Below the pieces are notes generated by a model, which did no database searches, had not been told where the DNA came from, and was given only the letters and a program-made list of their open reading frames with translations. 64,000 nt of DNA from Ensifer adhaerens. Its GTDB lineage: Bacteria; Pseudomonadota; Alphaproteobacteria; Rhizobiales; Rhizobiaceae. The DNA lies in assembly GCF_020035535.1 (NCBI RefSeq), contig NZ_CP083349.1, forward strand, positions 2,852,001 through 2,916,000. Direction: 5' to 3'. Shown one piece after another: positions 1 to 9,514 of this stretch (the stretch's first letter is position 1; every line of letters begins with the position of its first letter). The translations under genes were made by a program, and so were the position numbers.

Positions 1-295
1 TTTGTGGGAGAAGAACGACCAGACAGTCGGCAGCCTCGGCGAACGGCTCTTTCTGGAATCGAGCACGCTTACCCCAATGCTGAAACGTCTGGAGGCGGCC
101 GGCTATATCGACCGCGTGCGCGACAAGGCGGACGAACGGCAGGTCCGGGTGCAATTGACCGACATGGGCAAGGCACTGCGGCAGAAGGCAGTCGATGTGC
201 CGCATGGCCTCACTGAGGCAACAAAGCTCGGCGCCGACGATCTCGAGCGGCTGCGCGCAGAGGTCTCGTCGCTCAGGGACACCCTGCTGAAATAG
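1..295 (+). CDS. MarR/OhrR-family regulator, C-terminal part
   Basis: This is the 3' part of a MarR-type winged-helix regulator. The reading frame is open at the window edge, so the true start lies upstream. The visible part holds the recognition helix (GERLFLESSTLTPMLKRLE) and the wing (RDKADERQVRVQLT), followed by a dimerisation helix. The pattern L-x-S-x-T-L-T-P-x-L-K-R-L-E is typical of OhrR, the organic-peroxide sensor that represses ohr. The reactive N-terminal Cys that would confirm OhrR is outside the window and no ohr gene is visible. The MarR family is confident; the OhrR assignment is inference. Confidence 0.8.
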   Translation, partial: LWEKNDQTVGSLGERLFLESSTLTPMLKRLEAAGYIDRVRDKADERQVRVQLTDMGKALRQKAVDVPHGLTEATKLGADDLERLRAEVSSLRDTLLK

Positions 296-325
296 AAAAT
301 CACTGCGCCAGGGACTCACCTGAAC

Positions 326-370
326 GCGGAAGGATGCTCCTGGCCCTTTGAGTAAGGAGCATCCTTCCGC
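326..370. terminator. Perfect 15-bp inverted repeat downstream of the MarR gene
   Basis: GCGGAAGGATGCTCC at 326-340 is repeated exactly in inverted form at 356-370, with a 15-nt loop. It lies 30 bp after the stop codon of the MarR-family gene and before the convergent livK terminator. There is no T-run, so it is either an imperfect intrinsic terminator, an RNA-stabilising hairpin or a protein site. The hairpin is seen directly; its function is inferred. Confidence 0.6.
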
Positions 371-410
371 ATCCAGCGATTCCGTTTGAAGGCGGGACGC
401 TCTCGCAATC

Positions 411-446
411 TTCAAAAAAGAAAAGCCCGGCGATCGCTCGCCGGGC
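411..446 (-). terminator. Intrinsic terminator of the liv operon
   Basis: On the minus strand GCCCGGCGA / TCGCCGGGC forms a 9-bp GC stem with a 4-nt loop (425-446), followed by a T-rich run (complement of 411-424). It sits just downstream of the livK stop at 480. This is a textbook rho-independent terminator for the minus-strand operon. Confidence 0.9.
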
Positions 447-479
447 CAAACCAGTCGGACACGCAGTCCGAAGTCAGAA

Positions 480-1598
480 CTACTCGTTCTGGAAGTAGCT
501 GTACTTGCCGTCTTCACCCTTCTTCCAGGTGTACATGACGTAGTCCGGACGCGTGATGTCGCCCTTTTCGTCATAGCCGAGGTCGCCGATTGCGGTCTTG
601 AACGGACCCTTTGCCTTGATGGCTTCAGCAACGGCCTGCGGGTCGTTGCCGCCGGACGCCTTTGCGGCTTCAGCGATGACCTGGAGGGCGGCGTAAGCGT
701 AGAGCGTGTAGGCTTCCGGTTCGAAGCCGGCAGTGCGGAACTTCTCGACGAGTTCCTTGGCAGCCGGGTTCTTGCGCGGATCCGGAGCGAACGTCATCAG
801 CGTGCCATCGACGGCGTCGCCGGCGATCGAGGCCAGTTCGTTCGAAACGATACCGTCGCCCGACATCAGGGTTGCCTTGAGGCCCTGATCCTTCATCTGA
901 CGCATGATCAGGCCAGCTTCGGTGTGCAGACCGCCGTAGTAGACGATCGAAACGCCGGCTTCCTTCATCTTGGCGATCAGCGCCGAGAAGTCCTTGTCAC
1001 CGGTGTTGATGCCTTCATAGAGGGCTTCGGTGAGGCCGGCTTCGTTCATCGACTTCTTGGTTTCGTCGGCAAGACCCTGACCATAGGGGGTCTTGTCGTG
1101 AATGACGGCGATCTTCGCGTCCTTGAAGTTGGCGGCGAGGTAGGCACCGGCAACTGCACCCTGCTGGTCGTCACGGCCGCAGGTACGGAACGTGTTCCAG
1201 AGACCGCGCTCGGTGAACTGCGGGTTGGTGGAGGCCGGCGTTACCTGCAGGATGCCGTTCTCAGCGTAGACTTCCGAAGCCGGGATGGACACGCCCGAGT
1301 TGAAGTGACCGACAACGAACTTCACACCGTCAGCAACGAACTTGTTGGCGACCGAAACGCCCTGCTTGGCGTCGGAAACGTCGTCGCCGAGCACAACCTT
1401 GATCTGTTCGCCATTGATACCGCCAGCAGCGTTGATATCTGCAGCAGCCTGTTCAGCACCTTTCTGGAGCTGTGCGCCGAAAGCGGCATTCGGGCCAGTC
1501 AGCGGGCCTGCGACACCAACGAGAACATCAGCCCAGGCGCTGCCGCTGAAGGCAACCATAGCCGTCAGCGCGACCGCCGACAGAAGAGACTTTTTCAT
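480..1598 (-). CDS. livK: Branched-chain amino acid ABC transporter substrate-binding protein
   Basis: Periplasmic receptor (type I fold, Leu/Ile/Val-binding family) that delivers amino acids to LivHMGF. The start at 1598 gives an N-terminal signal peptide ([23 protein letters not shown]), and GGGAG lies about 7 nt upstream; an earlier in-frame start would add an unlikely Arg-rich leader. The mature part begins [17 protein letters not shown], the family's typical ligand-pocket opening. The length (372 aa) is normal. It is the last gene of livH-livM-livG-livF-DUF6867-livK, separated from DUF6867 by about 115 bp, so it may also have its own promoter. It is followed by a strong terminator. Whether ligand range is narrow or broad (as with rhizobial Bra) cannot be read from sequence. 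Confidence 0.95.
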   Translation of the reverse strand: MKKSLLSAVALTAMVAFSGSAWADVLVGVAGPLTGPNAAFGAQLQKGAEQAAADINAAGGINGEQIKVVLGDDVSDAKQGVSVANKFVADGVKFVVGHFNSGVSIPASEVYAENGILQVTPASTNPQFTERGLWNTFRTCGRDDQQGAVAGAYLAANFKDAKIAVIHDKTPYGQGLADETKKSMNEAGLTEALYEGINTGDKDFSALIAKMKEAGVSIVYYGGLHTEAGLIMRQMKDQGLKATLMSGDGIVSNELASIAGDAVDGTLMTFAPDPRKNPAAKELVEKFRTAGFEPEAYTLYAYAALQVIAEAAKASGGNDPQAVAEAIKAKGPFKTAIGDLGYDEKGDITRPDYVMYTWKKGEDGKYSYFQNE

Positions 1599-1712
1599 CT
1601 TGTTACTCCCAATTATTCGAGCGGGTCTCGTTACCAACCTGCGCAATGCCCACCATAGTTGCGCCGGTGTTTCTTTCGCACCGGCCGCGGCGGCCGGCGC
1701 GCGCTGTTCCCT

Positions 1713-2057
1713 TTATTTGGCTTTCCAGGAGAAAGGCGAAGCCTTCTCATAGAGCCAATAGTAGTTATTGGTCATTTGCTTGGTCCGGTAGTACCGGAAA
1801 CCTGCGGTAGCAAACAACAAAAGCACGACCGTGTCCACGATATAGTATTGCAGGCTGAACATCGTGCCCGCGAAGAGCGCGTGGTGCACGAAACGGATAC
1901 CCAGCCCCAGCAACGCCACGTAGAGCAGCAGGCGTCGCATGTCTTCCCAGCTTTCGGCCACGCTCTTGCCCGTGCGCCAGGCGGTCCAGCCGCCAAGCAC
2001 GCAGCTTATGAAAAGAAACTGCCAGATCGACGCTTCTTCGTAGAGAATTCCCTGCAT
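1713..2057 (-). CDS. DUF6867 small membrane protein of liv operon
   Basis: A 114-residue protein with about three hydrophobic segments (roughly residues 10-25, 42-68 and 72-90) and a polar C-terminus. It begins MQGILYEEASIWQFLF and matches my memory of the DUF6867 family, which is often found inside alphaproteobacterial branched-chain amino acid transport operons. It lies between livF (24 bp upstream) and livK. A TGGAG lies upstream of the start. No function is known to me; an accessory membrane role for the transporter is only inferred from its position. Confidence 0.8.
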   Translation of the reverse strand: MQGILYEEASIWQFLFISCVLGGWTAWRTGKSVAESWEDMRRLLLYVALLGLGIRFVHHALFAGTMFSLQYYIVDTVVLLLFATAGFRYYRTKQMTNNYYWLYEKASPFSWKAK

Positions 2058-2081
2058 GTCACTTGCTCCAGATGCAGCCGA

Positions 2082-2807
2082 TCAATGACGGCCGCCTTCG
2101 AGATAGGCCGCGCGCACTTCCGGATTGGCGAGCAGTTCCTTGCCGGAACCGCTCATCGTCACCCGGCCGTTGACCATGACGTAGCCGCGGTCCGAAAGCT
2201 TGAGCGCACCGAAGGCGTTCTGCTCGACGAGGAAGACGGTCAGGCCCTCCTCCTTGTTGAGTTTCTTGATCGCTTCGAAGATGCCCTTGACGATCAGCGG
2301 CGCGAGACCGAGCGACGGTTCGTCGAGAAGCAGGAGCTTCGGACGGGCCATCAGCGCGCGGCCGATCGACAGCATCTGCTGCTCACCGCCCGAAAGCGTG
2401 CCGCCGCGCTGCGCCTGGCGCTCCTTGAGGCGCGGGAAGAGTGCGAACACCTTTTCCACGTCCTGGTCGAAGTGCTTCAGGTTGTCGAGGCTCGCGCCCA
2501 TCTGCAGGTTCTCGAACACCGTCATGCGCGGGAAAATACGCCGCCCCTCGGGGGACTGGGCGATGCGCAACCGGGCGATTTCGTGCGTCGGCATGCGGGT
2601 GATGTCCTGGCCCTCGAAGTGGACCGAACCGGTGCGCGCCTGCGGACTACCGCAGATGGTCATCATCAAGGTCGACTTGCCGGCTCCGTTCGCGCCGATC
2701 AGGCAGACGATCTCACCACGGTGAACTTCGACATCCACCCCGCTCAAGGCGCGGATGTTGCCGTAGTAGGTCTCGACGGCTTTGACTTGGAGAAGAGGCG
2801 CCGTCAT
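2082..2807 (-). CDS. livF: Branched-chain amino acid ABC transporter ATP-binding protein LivF
   Basis: Cytoplasmic ATPase of the HAAT transporter. Walker A is GANGAGKST (near residue 38), the signature is LSGGEQQML, Walker B is LLLLDEPSLGLAP, and the H-loop is LVEQN, the Gln-containing variant typical of LivF. The length (241 aa) is typical. The start overlaps the livG stop by one base (TGATG), indicating translational coupling. It pairs with LivG as a heterodimeric ATPase on the LivHM permease. Confidence 0.95.
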   Translation of the reverse strand: MTAPLLQVKAVETYYGNIRALSGVDVEVHRGEIVCLIGANGAGKSTLMMTICGSPQARTGSVHFEGQDITRMPTHEIARLRIAQSPEGRRIFPRMTVFENLQMGASLDNLKHFDQDVEKVFALFPRLKERQAQRGGTLSGGEQQMLSIGRALMARPKLLLLDEPSLGLAPLIVKGIFEAIKKLNKEEGLTVFLVEQNAFGALKLSDRGYVMVNGRVTMSGSGKELLANPEVRAAYLEGGRH

Positions 2808-3691
2808 CAGTTGGTGCCCCCCTGTCCGCCTTCGATTTCCTCGATTTGTTCGATCACCTCTTCAACCTCTTCATCCTCGACACCCAGATAGGCCGCGATG
2901 ACCTTCGGATCGGTCTTCACGAAATCCGGTGTGCCGTCGGAAATCTTCTGTCCGTATTCCAGGACCACCACGTGGTCGGAGATCTCCATGACCACGGACA
3001 TGTCGTGTTCGATCAGCAGGATCGACGTGCCGGTATCGGCACGAATGCCCTGCAGCAATTCGTTGAGCGCCAGCGATTCACGCGGATTGAGGCCGGCGGC
3101 CGGCTCGTCCAGGCAGAGCAGTTCGGGCCCCGTGCACATGGCACGTGCGATCTCGAGACGACGTTGAGCGCCGTAGGAAAGATCGCCGGCCGGATCATCC
3201 GCACGGTCGATCAGCGATGCCTTTTCGAGCCAATGCTTGGCAAGGTCGATCGCCTCTCTCGACGCCTGGCGGTAGGCCGGGAAGCCGAGTAGACCGAGGA
3301 AGGTGTAGCCTGATGCCTGCATCAGCTTGTTGTGCTGCGCGACGAGCAGGTTTTCGAGCACCGTCAGACCGGAGAACATCCGGATGTTCTGGAAGGTGCG
3401 CGCCACCTTGGCGTGCTTGGTGATCTCGAAATCGGGCAGCCGCTCCAGCAGGTATTCCTTGCCGGCCTTCTGCTTCATCGTGATCATGCCCATCGTCGGC
3501 TTGTAGAAGCCGGTGATGCAGTTGAACACCGTCGTCTTGCCTGCGCCGTTCGGACCGATCAGCGCGGTGATGTCACCGCGATAGGCTTCGAAGGAGAAGT
3601 CGTTGATGGCCATCAGACCGCCGAAGCGCATCGACAGGTGCTCAACCTTGAGAATGGGGTCTTTTGTCATTGTCGTTGTCTCGCGGGCCAT
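2807..3691 (-). CDS. livG: Branched-chain amino acid ABC transporter ATP-binding protein LivG
   Basis: Second ATPase of the Liv transporter. It shows Walker A GPNGAGKTT, signature LSYGAQRRLEIARA (the Y-G variant common in LivG), Walker B LLCLDEPAAGLNP and H-loop IEHDMSVVM. The protein has 294 residues with an acidic C-terminal tail rich in Glu, slightly longer than E. coli LivG. The start at 3691 overlaps the livM stop by one base, with AAGGA some 13 nt upstream. An in-frame ATG seven codons later is a possible alternative. It is in the middle of the operon and co-translated with livF. Confidence 0.95.
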   Translation of the reverse strand: MARETTTMTKDPILKVEHLSMRFGGLMAINDFSFEAYRGDITALIGPNGAGKTTVFNCITGFYKPTMGMITMKQKAGKEYLLERLPDFEITKHAKVARTFQNIRMFSGLTVLENLLVAQHNKLMQASGYTFLGLLGFPAYRQASREAIDLAKHWLEKASLIDRADDPAGDLSYGAQRRLEIARAMCTGPELLCLDEPAAGLNPRESLALNELLQGIRADTGTSILLIEHDMSVVMEISDHVVVLEYGQKISDGTPDFVKTDPKVIAAYLGVEDEEVEEVIEQIEEIEGGQGGTN

Positions 3692-5076
3692 CAGCCGTGC
3701 CCTTCCTTGGTGAAGCTGCCGGAGACTGCCTTGCGTTCGTGCAGGAAGGCTGTCGGTTCGCGCGATCCGACGAAGCCGCGCGGCTTCCAGACCATGACGA
3801 CCACCATGGCCAGGCCAAAGATCAGCATGCGGTAGAGTTCAGGCGTGAAGTCCTGCCCGAAGATGGCCTTCAGGAAGGAAAGCTCACGCAGGATTTCCGT
3901 GCCGCCGATCATCACCACCGCGGCAACTGCGATGCCGGTGAGCGAGCCCATGCCGCCGAGAACCACAATCGCCAGGATAACGGCGGACTCCAGGAACACG
4001 AAGGATTCGGGCGAAACGAAGCCCTGGCGCACTGCAAAGAACGACCCGGCAATGCCGCCGAACATCGCGCCCGTGGCAAACGCGGTGAGCTTGGTCGTCA
4101 CCGTGTTGATGCCGAGGGAGCGGCAGGCGATCTCGTCCTCGCGCAGCGCTTCCCAGGCGCGACCGATCGGCATGCGGCGCAGCCGCATCGTCACGTAGGC
4201 CGTCAACAGCGCAAGCGCCAAGATCAGGTAAAACAGGAAGATCTTGTAGTAGGCCGAAGACATCGGCAGGCCCATCATCGCGGCAAAGCCGTCCTTCGAG
4301 GCATCGAACTTGATGCCGAACAGCGTTGCCTTGGCGATACCGGAAACGCCGAACGTACCCTTCGTCACCTCTGTCCAGTTGATCAGGACGAGGCGGATGA
4401 TTTCACCGAACGCAAGCGTCACGATCGCCAGATAGTCGCCCCGCAGACGCAGGACCGGAAAGCCGAGGATCATGCCCCAGAAGCCGGCAAGGATGCCGGC
4501 AACCGGCAGAAGAACCCAGAACGACAGGCCGAAATAGGTCGACAGCAGCGCGTAGGAGTAGGCGCCGACAGCGTAGAAGGCGACATAACCCAGATCCAGA
4601 AGGCCGGCCAGACCGACGACGATATTCAGACCCCAGGCCAGCATCACGTAGATGAGGATCTGGATGCCGAAATTGTCGACCCATTTGAGCGAGCCCTGGA
4701 CGCCGAAGAGCGCGACGATGATCGGCGGGTAGACGAGCAGGAACGCGATGGCGATCTTCGAGAAGTTGCGGCTGAAGAAGGTCTCCTCCTTCGCCACGTC
4801 CTCGGCTGCAGCCTTCGCCGCCTTGCGGCGGGCGAGTGCCGGCTGGACATAGGCAACCATCGCGAAACGGCCGACGGCAGCCACGATCACGAAGATCGCA
4901 AGCAGGCCCCACCGTTGATTGAGGATCAGCTCGTTGCGAATGTTCTGATCGGACTTGAGACCGACGAACAGCACGAAAAGGCCGAGGGAAATCAGGCCCG
5001 CGAAGACAGCCTCGCGCAGGGCCCGCGCCGTCACGTCAGTGCCGGCGCTTGCAGTCGTAGAAGCAATGTTTGCCAT
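3691..5076 (-). CDS. livM: Branched-chain amino acid ABC permease LivM
   Basis: Inner-membrane permease subunit, 461 residues. It has an N-terminal extension of about 130 residues with extra membrane segments ahead of the conserved core, which begins around [13 protein letters not shown]. The conserved LivM features [25 protein letters not shown] and [20 protein letters not shown] (the EAA-like loop contacting the ATPases) are present. The extended N-terminus is usual in alphaproteobacterial LivM. It starts 4 bp after livH and overlaps livG by one base. Confidence 0.95.
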   Translation of the reverse strand: MANIASTTASAGTDVTARALREAVFAGLISLGLFVLFVGLKSDQNIRNELILNQRWGLLAIFVIVAAVGRFAMVAYVQPALARRKAAKAAAEDVAKEETFFSRNFSKIAIAFLLVYPPIIVALFGVQGSLKWVDNFGIQILIYVMLAWGLNIVVGLAGLLDLGYVAFYAVGAYSYALLSTYFGLSFWVLLPVAGILAGFWGMILGFPVLRLRGDYLAIVTLAFGEIIRLVLINWTEVTKGTFGVSGIAKATLFGIKFDASKDGFAAMMGLPMSSAYYKIFLFYLILALALLTAYVTMRLRRMPIGRAWEALREDEIACRSLGINTVTTKLTAFATGAMFGGIAGSFFAVRQGFVSPESFVFLESAVILAIVVLGGMGSLTGIAVAAVVMIGGTEILRELSFLKAIFGQDFTPELYRMLIFGLAMVVVMVWKPRGFVGSREPTAFLHERKAVSGSFTKEGHG

Positions 5077-5080
5077 GGAA

Positions 5081-5983
5081 TTATACCTTCTCGACTTCCG
5101 GTCGTCCGAGAATACCAGACGGCTTGAAGATCAGGACGATTGCGAGAATGGAGAAGGTCGCGACGTCCTTGTAGTCGATGGTGAAATAGGCCGACCAGAG
5201 AGACTCGATGAGCCCGATCAACAGTCCGCCGAGAACGGCGCCCGGCAGCGAACCGATGCCGCCAAGAACGGCCGCAGTGAACGCCTTGACGCCAGGGACG
5301 AAACCGTCGGTGAAGACGACGACGCCGTAATACATCAGGTACATCGTACCGGCGACGGCCGCGAGTGCTGCACCCATGATGAAGGTAACAGAGATCGTGC
5401 GATCGACGTCGACGCCAAGCAGGGCCGCCATCTTGCGGTCCTGTTCGGTCGCACGCTGTGCACGACCAAGCGGCGTCTTGTTGACGATGTACCAGAAGAT
5501 GGAGAGCAGGATCGCCGTAATGATGATGATGATGATCTGCTTCAGCGAGATGGTAATACCGAAGACGTTGTAGACCGAGGAAACGAGCGGCGGGATCGGT
5601 TTGTTGCGCGGCCCCTGCGTTACCTGGATGAAGTTCGACAGCGCAATCGACATGCCGATTGCCGTGATCAGCGGCGCAAGACGGAACGAACCGCGCAGCG
5701 GCCGGTAAGCCACCTTCTCGATCGTCCAGTTCCAGAGCCCTGCGGTCAACATGCCGACGATCATCATCAGCAGCAGCGCAAGTACAACCGGGACGCCCCC
5801 GATGAATGTTGTGAGAATAAGAAAGACAATCAAAGCGGCAAAACCGCCGAGCATGAAGATATCGCCGTGGGCGAAGTTGATCATGCCAATGATGCCGTAG
5901 ACCATGGTATAACCGATTGCGATCATACCATAAATAGACCCAAGAGTCAGCCCGTTGACGAGCTGCTGGACGAAATACTCCAT
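5081..5983 (-). CDS. livH: Branched-chain amino acid ABC permease LivH
   Basis: First gene of the liv operon, encoding the partner permease (300 aa). The start at 5983 ([19 protein letters not shown]) was chosen because the hydrophobic core begins at once and GGGGAAG lies just upstream; an upstream in-frame ATG would add a polar 28-residue leader atypical of the family. It contains the LivH hallmarks [16 protein letters not shown] and [16 protein letters not shown] (EAA-like loop). It is tightly linked to livM (4 bp). Confidence 0.95.
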   Translation of the reverse strand: MEYFVQQLVNGLTLGSIYGMIAIGYTMVYGIIGMINFAHGDIFMLGGFAALIVFLILTTFIGGVPVVLALLLMMIVGMLTAGLWNWTIEKVAYRPLRGSFRLAPLITAIGMSIALSNFIQVTQGPRNKPIPPLVSSVYNVFGITISLKQIIIIIITAILLSIFWYIVNKTPLGRAQRATEQDRKMAALLGVDVDRTISVTFIMGAALAAVAGTMYLMYYGVVVFTDGFVPGVKAFTAAVLGGIGSLPGAVLGGLLIGLIESLWSAYFTIDYKDVATFSILAIVLIFKPSGILGRPEVEKV

Positions 5984-6270
5984 CAATCTTCCCCTGGACC
6001 AGATCCTTGTAGGTCCGGTCTCTTGTTTTTTGAGCTCATTTTGAGCGCTGTATTTGCTCGATTCCATACCTTTTTCAAACGAAAAGGAAAGCTAAAAAAC
6101 GCGACTTCGATAAAATCTTCCTCGATAAAATCGATTTGACGCTTTTAGAGCCAGAAAAATCAAAATTTCCGCAGCTTTCGCCCGCGAAATCATCAACTTT
6201 AGTCGTAAATGCCTTGGGGCTTGGTCAGCGGTCCGGCCGCCGAACGGCCAGACCAGTGCTGCTTCGCGGC
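5984..6270. promoter_or_regulatory. liv operon upstream region with tandem direct repeats
   Basis: This 287-bp gap separates the end of the upstream flavoprotein gene from livH, both on the minus strand. It is A/T-rich compared with its surroundings. It contains an 11-bp direct repeat TCGATAAAATC at 6107-6117 and 6122-6132, spaced 15 bp start to start. The liv promoter should lie here. The repeats could bind an Lrp/AsnC-type regulator, but no consensus match is claimed. Confidence 0.45.
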
Positions 6271-8697
6271 TCAGCCGCGCATCCTTTGCCCGCTTGCATC
6301 GAACAGGGGATTCGGCTGGAGGCGCGCCGGCAGTATCTCGCCCAGGAGTTCGATCGCCCAGCCATCGCTGCGGTCGGCGATCTCCTTCGGCACGTAACCC
6401 ATGGCCACCGAAACGTCGCTCGTGTGCGCATAACCGCCGGATGTCACCCAGCCGCGCACGACGCCATCGAGATAGATCGGCTCATCACCGATGACATCGG
6501 CATCCCCGGCTTCGAGGAGGAAGGTTCTAAGACGCAGCGCGCCGCCTTCGACCTTCTCCTGCACGACTGCCGCCTTGCCGATGAAATCCGCGTCCTTTCC
6601 GGCCGCCACGAAGCGACCAAGGCCGGCTTCGACTGGGCCATAAAGCGGACGATACTCGCGCGCCCAGCTGCCGAAGGATTTTTCGACGCGCAGGGCATTC
6701 AGCGCCCTCAAGCCGAACAGACGGATCCCGGACGCCTGTCCCTTGTCCATTAGAAGTTCGAAGAGATAGCGCTGATATTCCGGCTTCATCCAGATCTCGT
6801 ATCCGAGATCGCCGGTGTAGCTCACGCGGCCGACGATCGCGGGCGCCATGCCAAGATCCATCCGGCGAACATCCATGAACGGAAAGGCCGTATCGGAGAC
6901 GTCGAGATGGGTGAGGCCGGCGAGCACGTCACGCGCCTTCGGCCCGGCGATCGATAGGCCGACCAGTTCCAGCTTCAGCGCCTTCAGCGAAACCGAACCA
7001 TCCCCGGGCAGATGCGCCTCGAACCAGCGCATGTGGTAGTCCTCGGCGATGCCGGATCCGACAAGTAGGAAATCCCCCTCCCCGAGCTTGGCAAGCGTGA
7101 AGTCGCCGATCAGCTTGCCATCGTCCTTCAGCATCGGCGCCAGCGTCATGCGCCCCACCTCAGGGATGCGGCAGGCAAGCAGCCGGTCGAGCCAAGCCTC
7201 AGCACCCTTGCCGGTGATCGCATATTTGGCAAAGCCCGATGTCTCCATCAGGCCGACGCCCTCGCGCACGGCGCGCGCTTCCGCGCCCACGGTCTCGAAA
7301 TCGGTCGAGCGCCGCCAGGAAAAGGCATCCTTTACGCCTTCGGGTGCGAACCACAGCGGCGTTTCGAGCCCGTAGGACGCGCCGAAGACGGCGCCCGCAG
7401 CCTTCAGCCGGTCGTAGATCGGCGTCGTCAGGAGCGGCCGTGCACCCGGCAGTTCCTCATTCGGATAGCGGATCGAGAAGCGGCGCGAATAGTTTTCGCG
7501 CACCTTGGCATTGGTATAGGCAAGGGTCGCGAAATCGCCATAGCGGGAAACGTCCATGGCGAAGACGTCGAAGCCGGGATCGCCATGGATCATCCAGTTG
7601 GCGAGTGCCAGGCCGACACCACCGCCCTGGCTGAAACCGGCCATGACCGCGCAGGCCGACCAGAAATTCCTCAAGCCCCGCACCGGGCCGACGAGCGGGT
7701 TACCATCCGGCGAGAAGGTGAAGGGCCCGTTGATGATCTTCTTGATACCGGCCCTGTTGAAGGCGGGAAAGTGCCGGAAGCCCACTTCGAGCTCCGGCGA
7801 AATGCGGTCGATATCCTCCGCCAGCAGCTCATGGCCGAAATCCCAGGGCGTGGAGATCGGCGACCACGGGCGGCACGCCTTCTCATAGGTGCCCATCAGC
7901 ATGCCGTTGCGCTCCTGGCGGAGATAAATCTCGCCGTCGAAATCGACACAGTGCATCAGCTCCTTGCCGCGCGTCTGGTTGAACTCGATGACCTCGGGCA
8001 TGTCCTCGGTGATGAGATACATATGCTCCATGGCGAGCACCGGCAGTTCGAGACCGACCATGCGGCCCACCTCGCGCGCCCAGAGCCCGGCAGCGTTGAC
8101 GACGTGTTCGGCGACGATCTCGCCCTGGTTGGTGATCACCCGCCAGGAACCATCCTCGCATTGCACCAGATCTTCGACCTTCGTGTGCAGGTAGATCTCG
8201 GCGCCGTTCTTCTTCGCCGACTTGGCATAGGCGTGCGTCGTGCCATAGGGATCAAGGTGCCCCTCGACCGGATCGAAGACCGCGCCGACGAACTGGTCGG
8301 GATCAAGCAGCGGCATCAGGTCATGCGCTTCCTTGGGCGTCAGCAGTTCGGCTTCGAGCCCCATGTAGCGCCCCTTGGCGAGGATCGATTTCATCCAGTC
8401 GAAACGCTCCTTGGTGGCCGCGAGCATCATGCCGGAGGTCATGTGCAGGCCGACATCCTGGCCGGAATATTCTTCGATCTCCTTGTAGAGCTCGACCGTA
8501 TATTTCTGCAGCTTGGCGACGTTCGGGTCGCCGTTGATCGTGTGCATGCCGCCGGCCGCATGCCAGGTGGAGCCGGAGGTCAGTTCCGATCGTTCGAGCA
8601 GCACGGCATCGGTCCAGCCGAACTTCGTCAGGTGATAGAGCACCGAACAACCGACGACACCGCCTCCGATAACGACGACCTTGGCATGGCTTTTCAT
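6271..8697 (-). CDS. Dimethylglycine/sarcosine dehydrogenase-type FAD protein with GcvT domains
   Basis: An 808-residue flavoenzyme. The N-terminal half is a DAO-type FAD domain (VVVIGGGVVGCSVLYHL) with a Ser-Gly-Ser-Thr-Trp-His stretch, the His being the covalent flavin attachment position in dimethylglycine and sarcosine dehydrogenases. The C-terminal half is a folate-binding GcvT/aminomethyltransferase domain that captures the released methyl as methylene-THF. The start is ATG at 8697 with GGAG about 8 nt upstream; a GTG seven codons earlier covers that ribosome site and is disfavoured. It lies downstream of soxBDAG on the same strand, so it likely acts in the same glycine betaine/dimethylglycine/sarcosine route. 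The exact substrate is not resolved. Confidence 0.85.
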   Translation of the reverse strand: MKSHAKVVVIGGGVVGCSVLYHLTKFGWTDAVLLERSELTSGSTWHAAGGMHTINGDPNVAKLQKYTVELYKEIEEYSGQDVGLHMTSGMMLAATKERFDWMKSILAKGRYMGLEAELLTPKEAHDLMPLLDPDQFVGAVFDPVEGHLDPYGTTHAYAKSAKKNGAEIYLHTKVEDLVQCEDGSWRVITNQGEIVAEHVVNAAGLWAREVGRMVGLELPVLAMEHMYLITEDMPEVIEFNQTRGKELMHCVDFDGEIYLRQERNGMLMGTYEKACRPWSPISTPWDFGHELLAEDIDRISPELEVGFRHFPAFNRAGIKKIINGPFTFSPDGNPLVGPVRGLRNFWSACAVMAGFSQGGGVGLALANWMIHGDPGFDVFAMDVSRYGDFATLAYTNAKVRENYSRRFSIRYPNEELPGARPLLTTPIYDRLKAAGAVFGASYGLETPLWFAPEGVKDAFSWRRSTDFETVGAEARAVREGVGLMETSGFAKYAITGKGAEAWLDRLLACRIPEVGRMTLAPMLKDDGKLIGDFTLAKLGEGDFLLVGSGIAEDYHMRWFEAHLPGDGSVSLKALKLELVGLSIAGPKARDVLAGLTHLDVSDTAFPFMDVRRMDLGMAPAIVGRVSYTGDLGYEIWMKPEYQRYLFELLMDKGQASGIRLFGLRALNALRVEKSFGSWAREYRPLYGPVEAGLGRFVAAGKDADFIGKAAVVQEKVEGGALRLRTFLLEAGDADVIGDEPIYLDGVVRGWVTSGGYAHTSDVSVAMGYVPKEIADRSDGWAIELLGEILPARLQPNPLFDASGQRMRG

Positions 8698-8901
8698 GCG
8701 TACACTCCGTCTTCCCACGCTCCTGCCGGAGGCGCGGCCAAATTGTCAGGGAAAATCAAGCACGGCGACCGCTTGCCTTCCGCCACGGAAGCGCAGGCGA
8801 CTGATGATCAAAGCCTAGTCAGAAAGACGGCGCCGATAAAGACACGGCTGCGAAGGACGCTTGTCCATTTCCGTCGTTTGCTGGCGGATGGGCGACCCGT
8901 T

Positions 8902-8920
8902 TGCGGCATTTCATGCCGCA
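8902..8920. terminator. Hairpin between soxG and the DMGDH-like gene
   Basis: TGCGGCAT and ATGCCGCA form a perfect 8-bp stem with a 3-nt loop in the 252-bp gap between the soxG stop and the DMGDH-like start. On the plus strand it is followed by TTTGTTTT; on the operon (minus) strand there is no T-run. It may weaken read-through or stabilise the sox mRNA. The rest of the gap shows nothing I can name. Confidence 0.4.
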
Positions 8921-8949
8921 TTTGTTTTCAGCCTTTAGATAGGGCTGGT

Positions 8950-9507
8950 TCAGTCTGAAAAAGCAGCGGTGAGATCGAACGCCCGCCCCATCCGCACGAG
9001 GTCGTCGAAGAGCGATTCGGCGTAACTCCGCGGCACGATCAGTTCAAACGTGTCTTCGTCAGTCCGGGCGAGATTGACCGGGATGTGACCGCAAAGAACG
9101 TTGGCGCTGCCCCCAAGCGTAAAGGTCGCGGGATGAAGGTCGAGGCCGATGCCTTTGGCAAGGATGCTGCGTGCGTTCGGTCCGGCAAGACGGAAGACGA
9201 CACGTCCGTCGCTCTGGTCGACGACGTAAGCAGCACCGGCGCAGAGCTCCTCGAGGCGGCGCACGAGTCCGCTCGGCGCCTCCGTCTCTGAGACCACCAG
9301 CCATTCCCCGGGGCCTGAAAAGCGGAGCGAGAACTCGGGCGCCGAAGCGATCGCCTGCCGCACCGCGTCTTCCTGACCGGCACGAGCAAGAACCGTCGCG
9401 ACCGTGCGCCAATGGCCGACCATCAAGTGATCGTCCGCTGCAGGCGCCGGTGCCGCGCGCAGTTTCTGTTCCAGCGCATGGCGGTTGTTGTAGTCGCGAA
9501 CCATCAC
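8950..9507 (-). CDS. soxG: Sarcosine oxidase gamma subunit
   Basis: Small subunit (185 aa) of heterotetrameric sarcosine oxidase, structurally related to a GcvT fragment. It contains the family pattern EFSLRFSGPGEWLVV and PNARSILAKGIGLDLHP. It starts 7 bp after soxA, last in the soxB-soxD-soxA-soxG order found in corynebacterial and rhizobial operons. The subunit has no active-site residues of its own. Length and context agree with SoxG. Confidence 0.93.
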   Translation of the reverse strand: MMVRDYNNRHALEQKLRAAPAPAADDHLMVGHWRTVATVLARAGQEDAVRQAIASAPEFSLRFSGPGEWLVVSETEAPSGLVRRLEELCAGAAYVVDQSDGRVVFRLAGPNARSILAKGIGLDLHPATFTLGGSANVLCGHIPVNLARTDEDTFELIVPRSYAESLFDDLVRMGRAFDLTAAFSD

Positions 9508-9514
9508 CGCCTCC

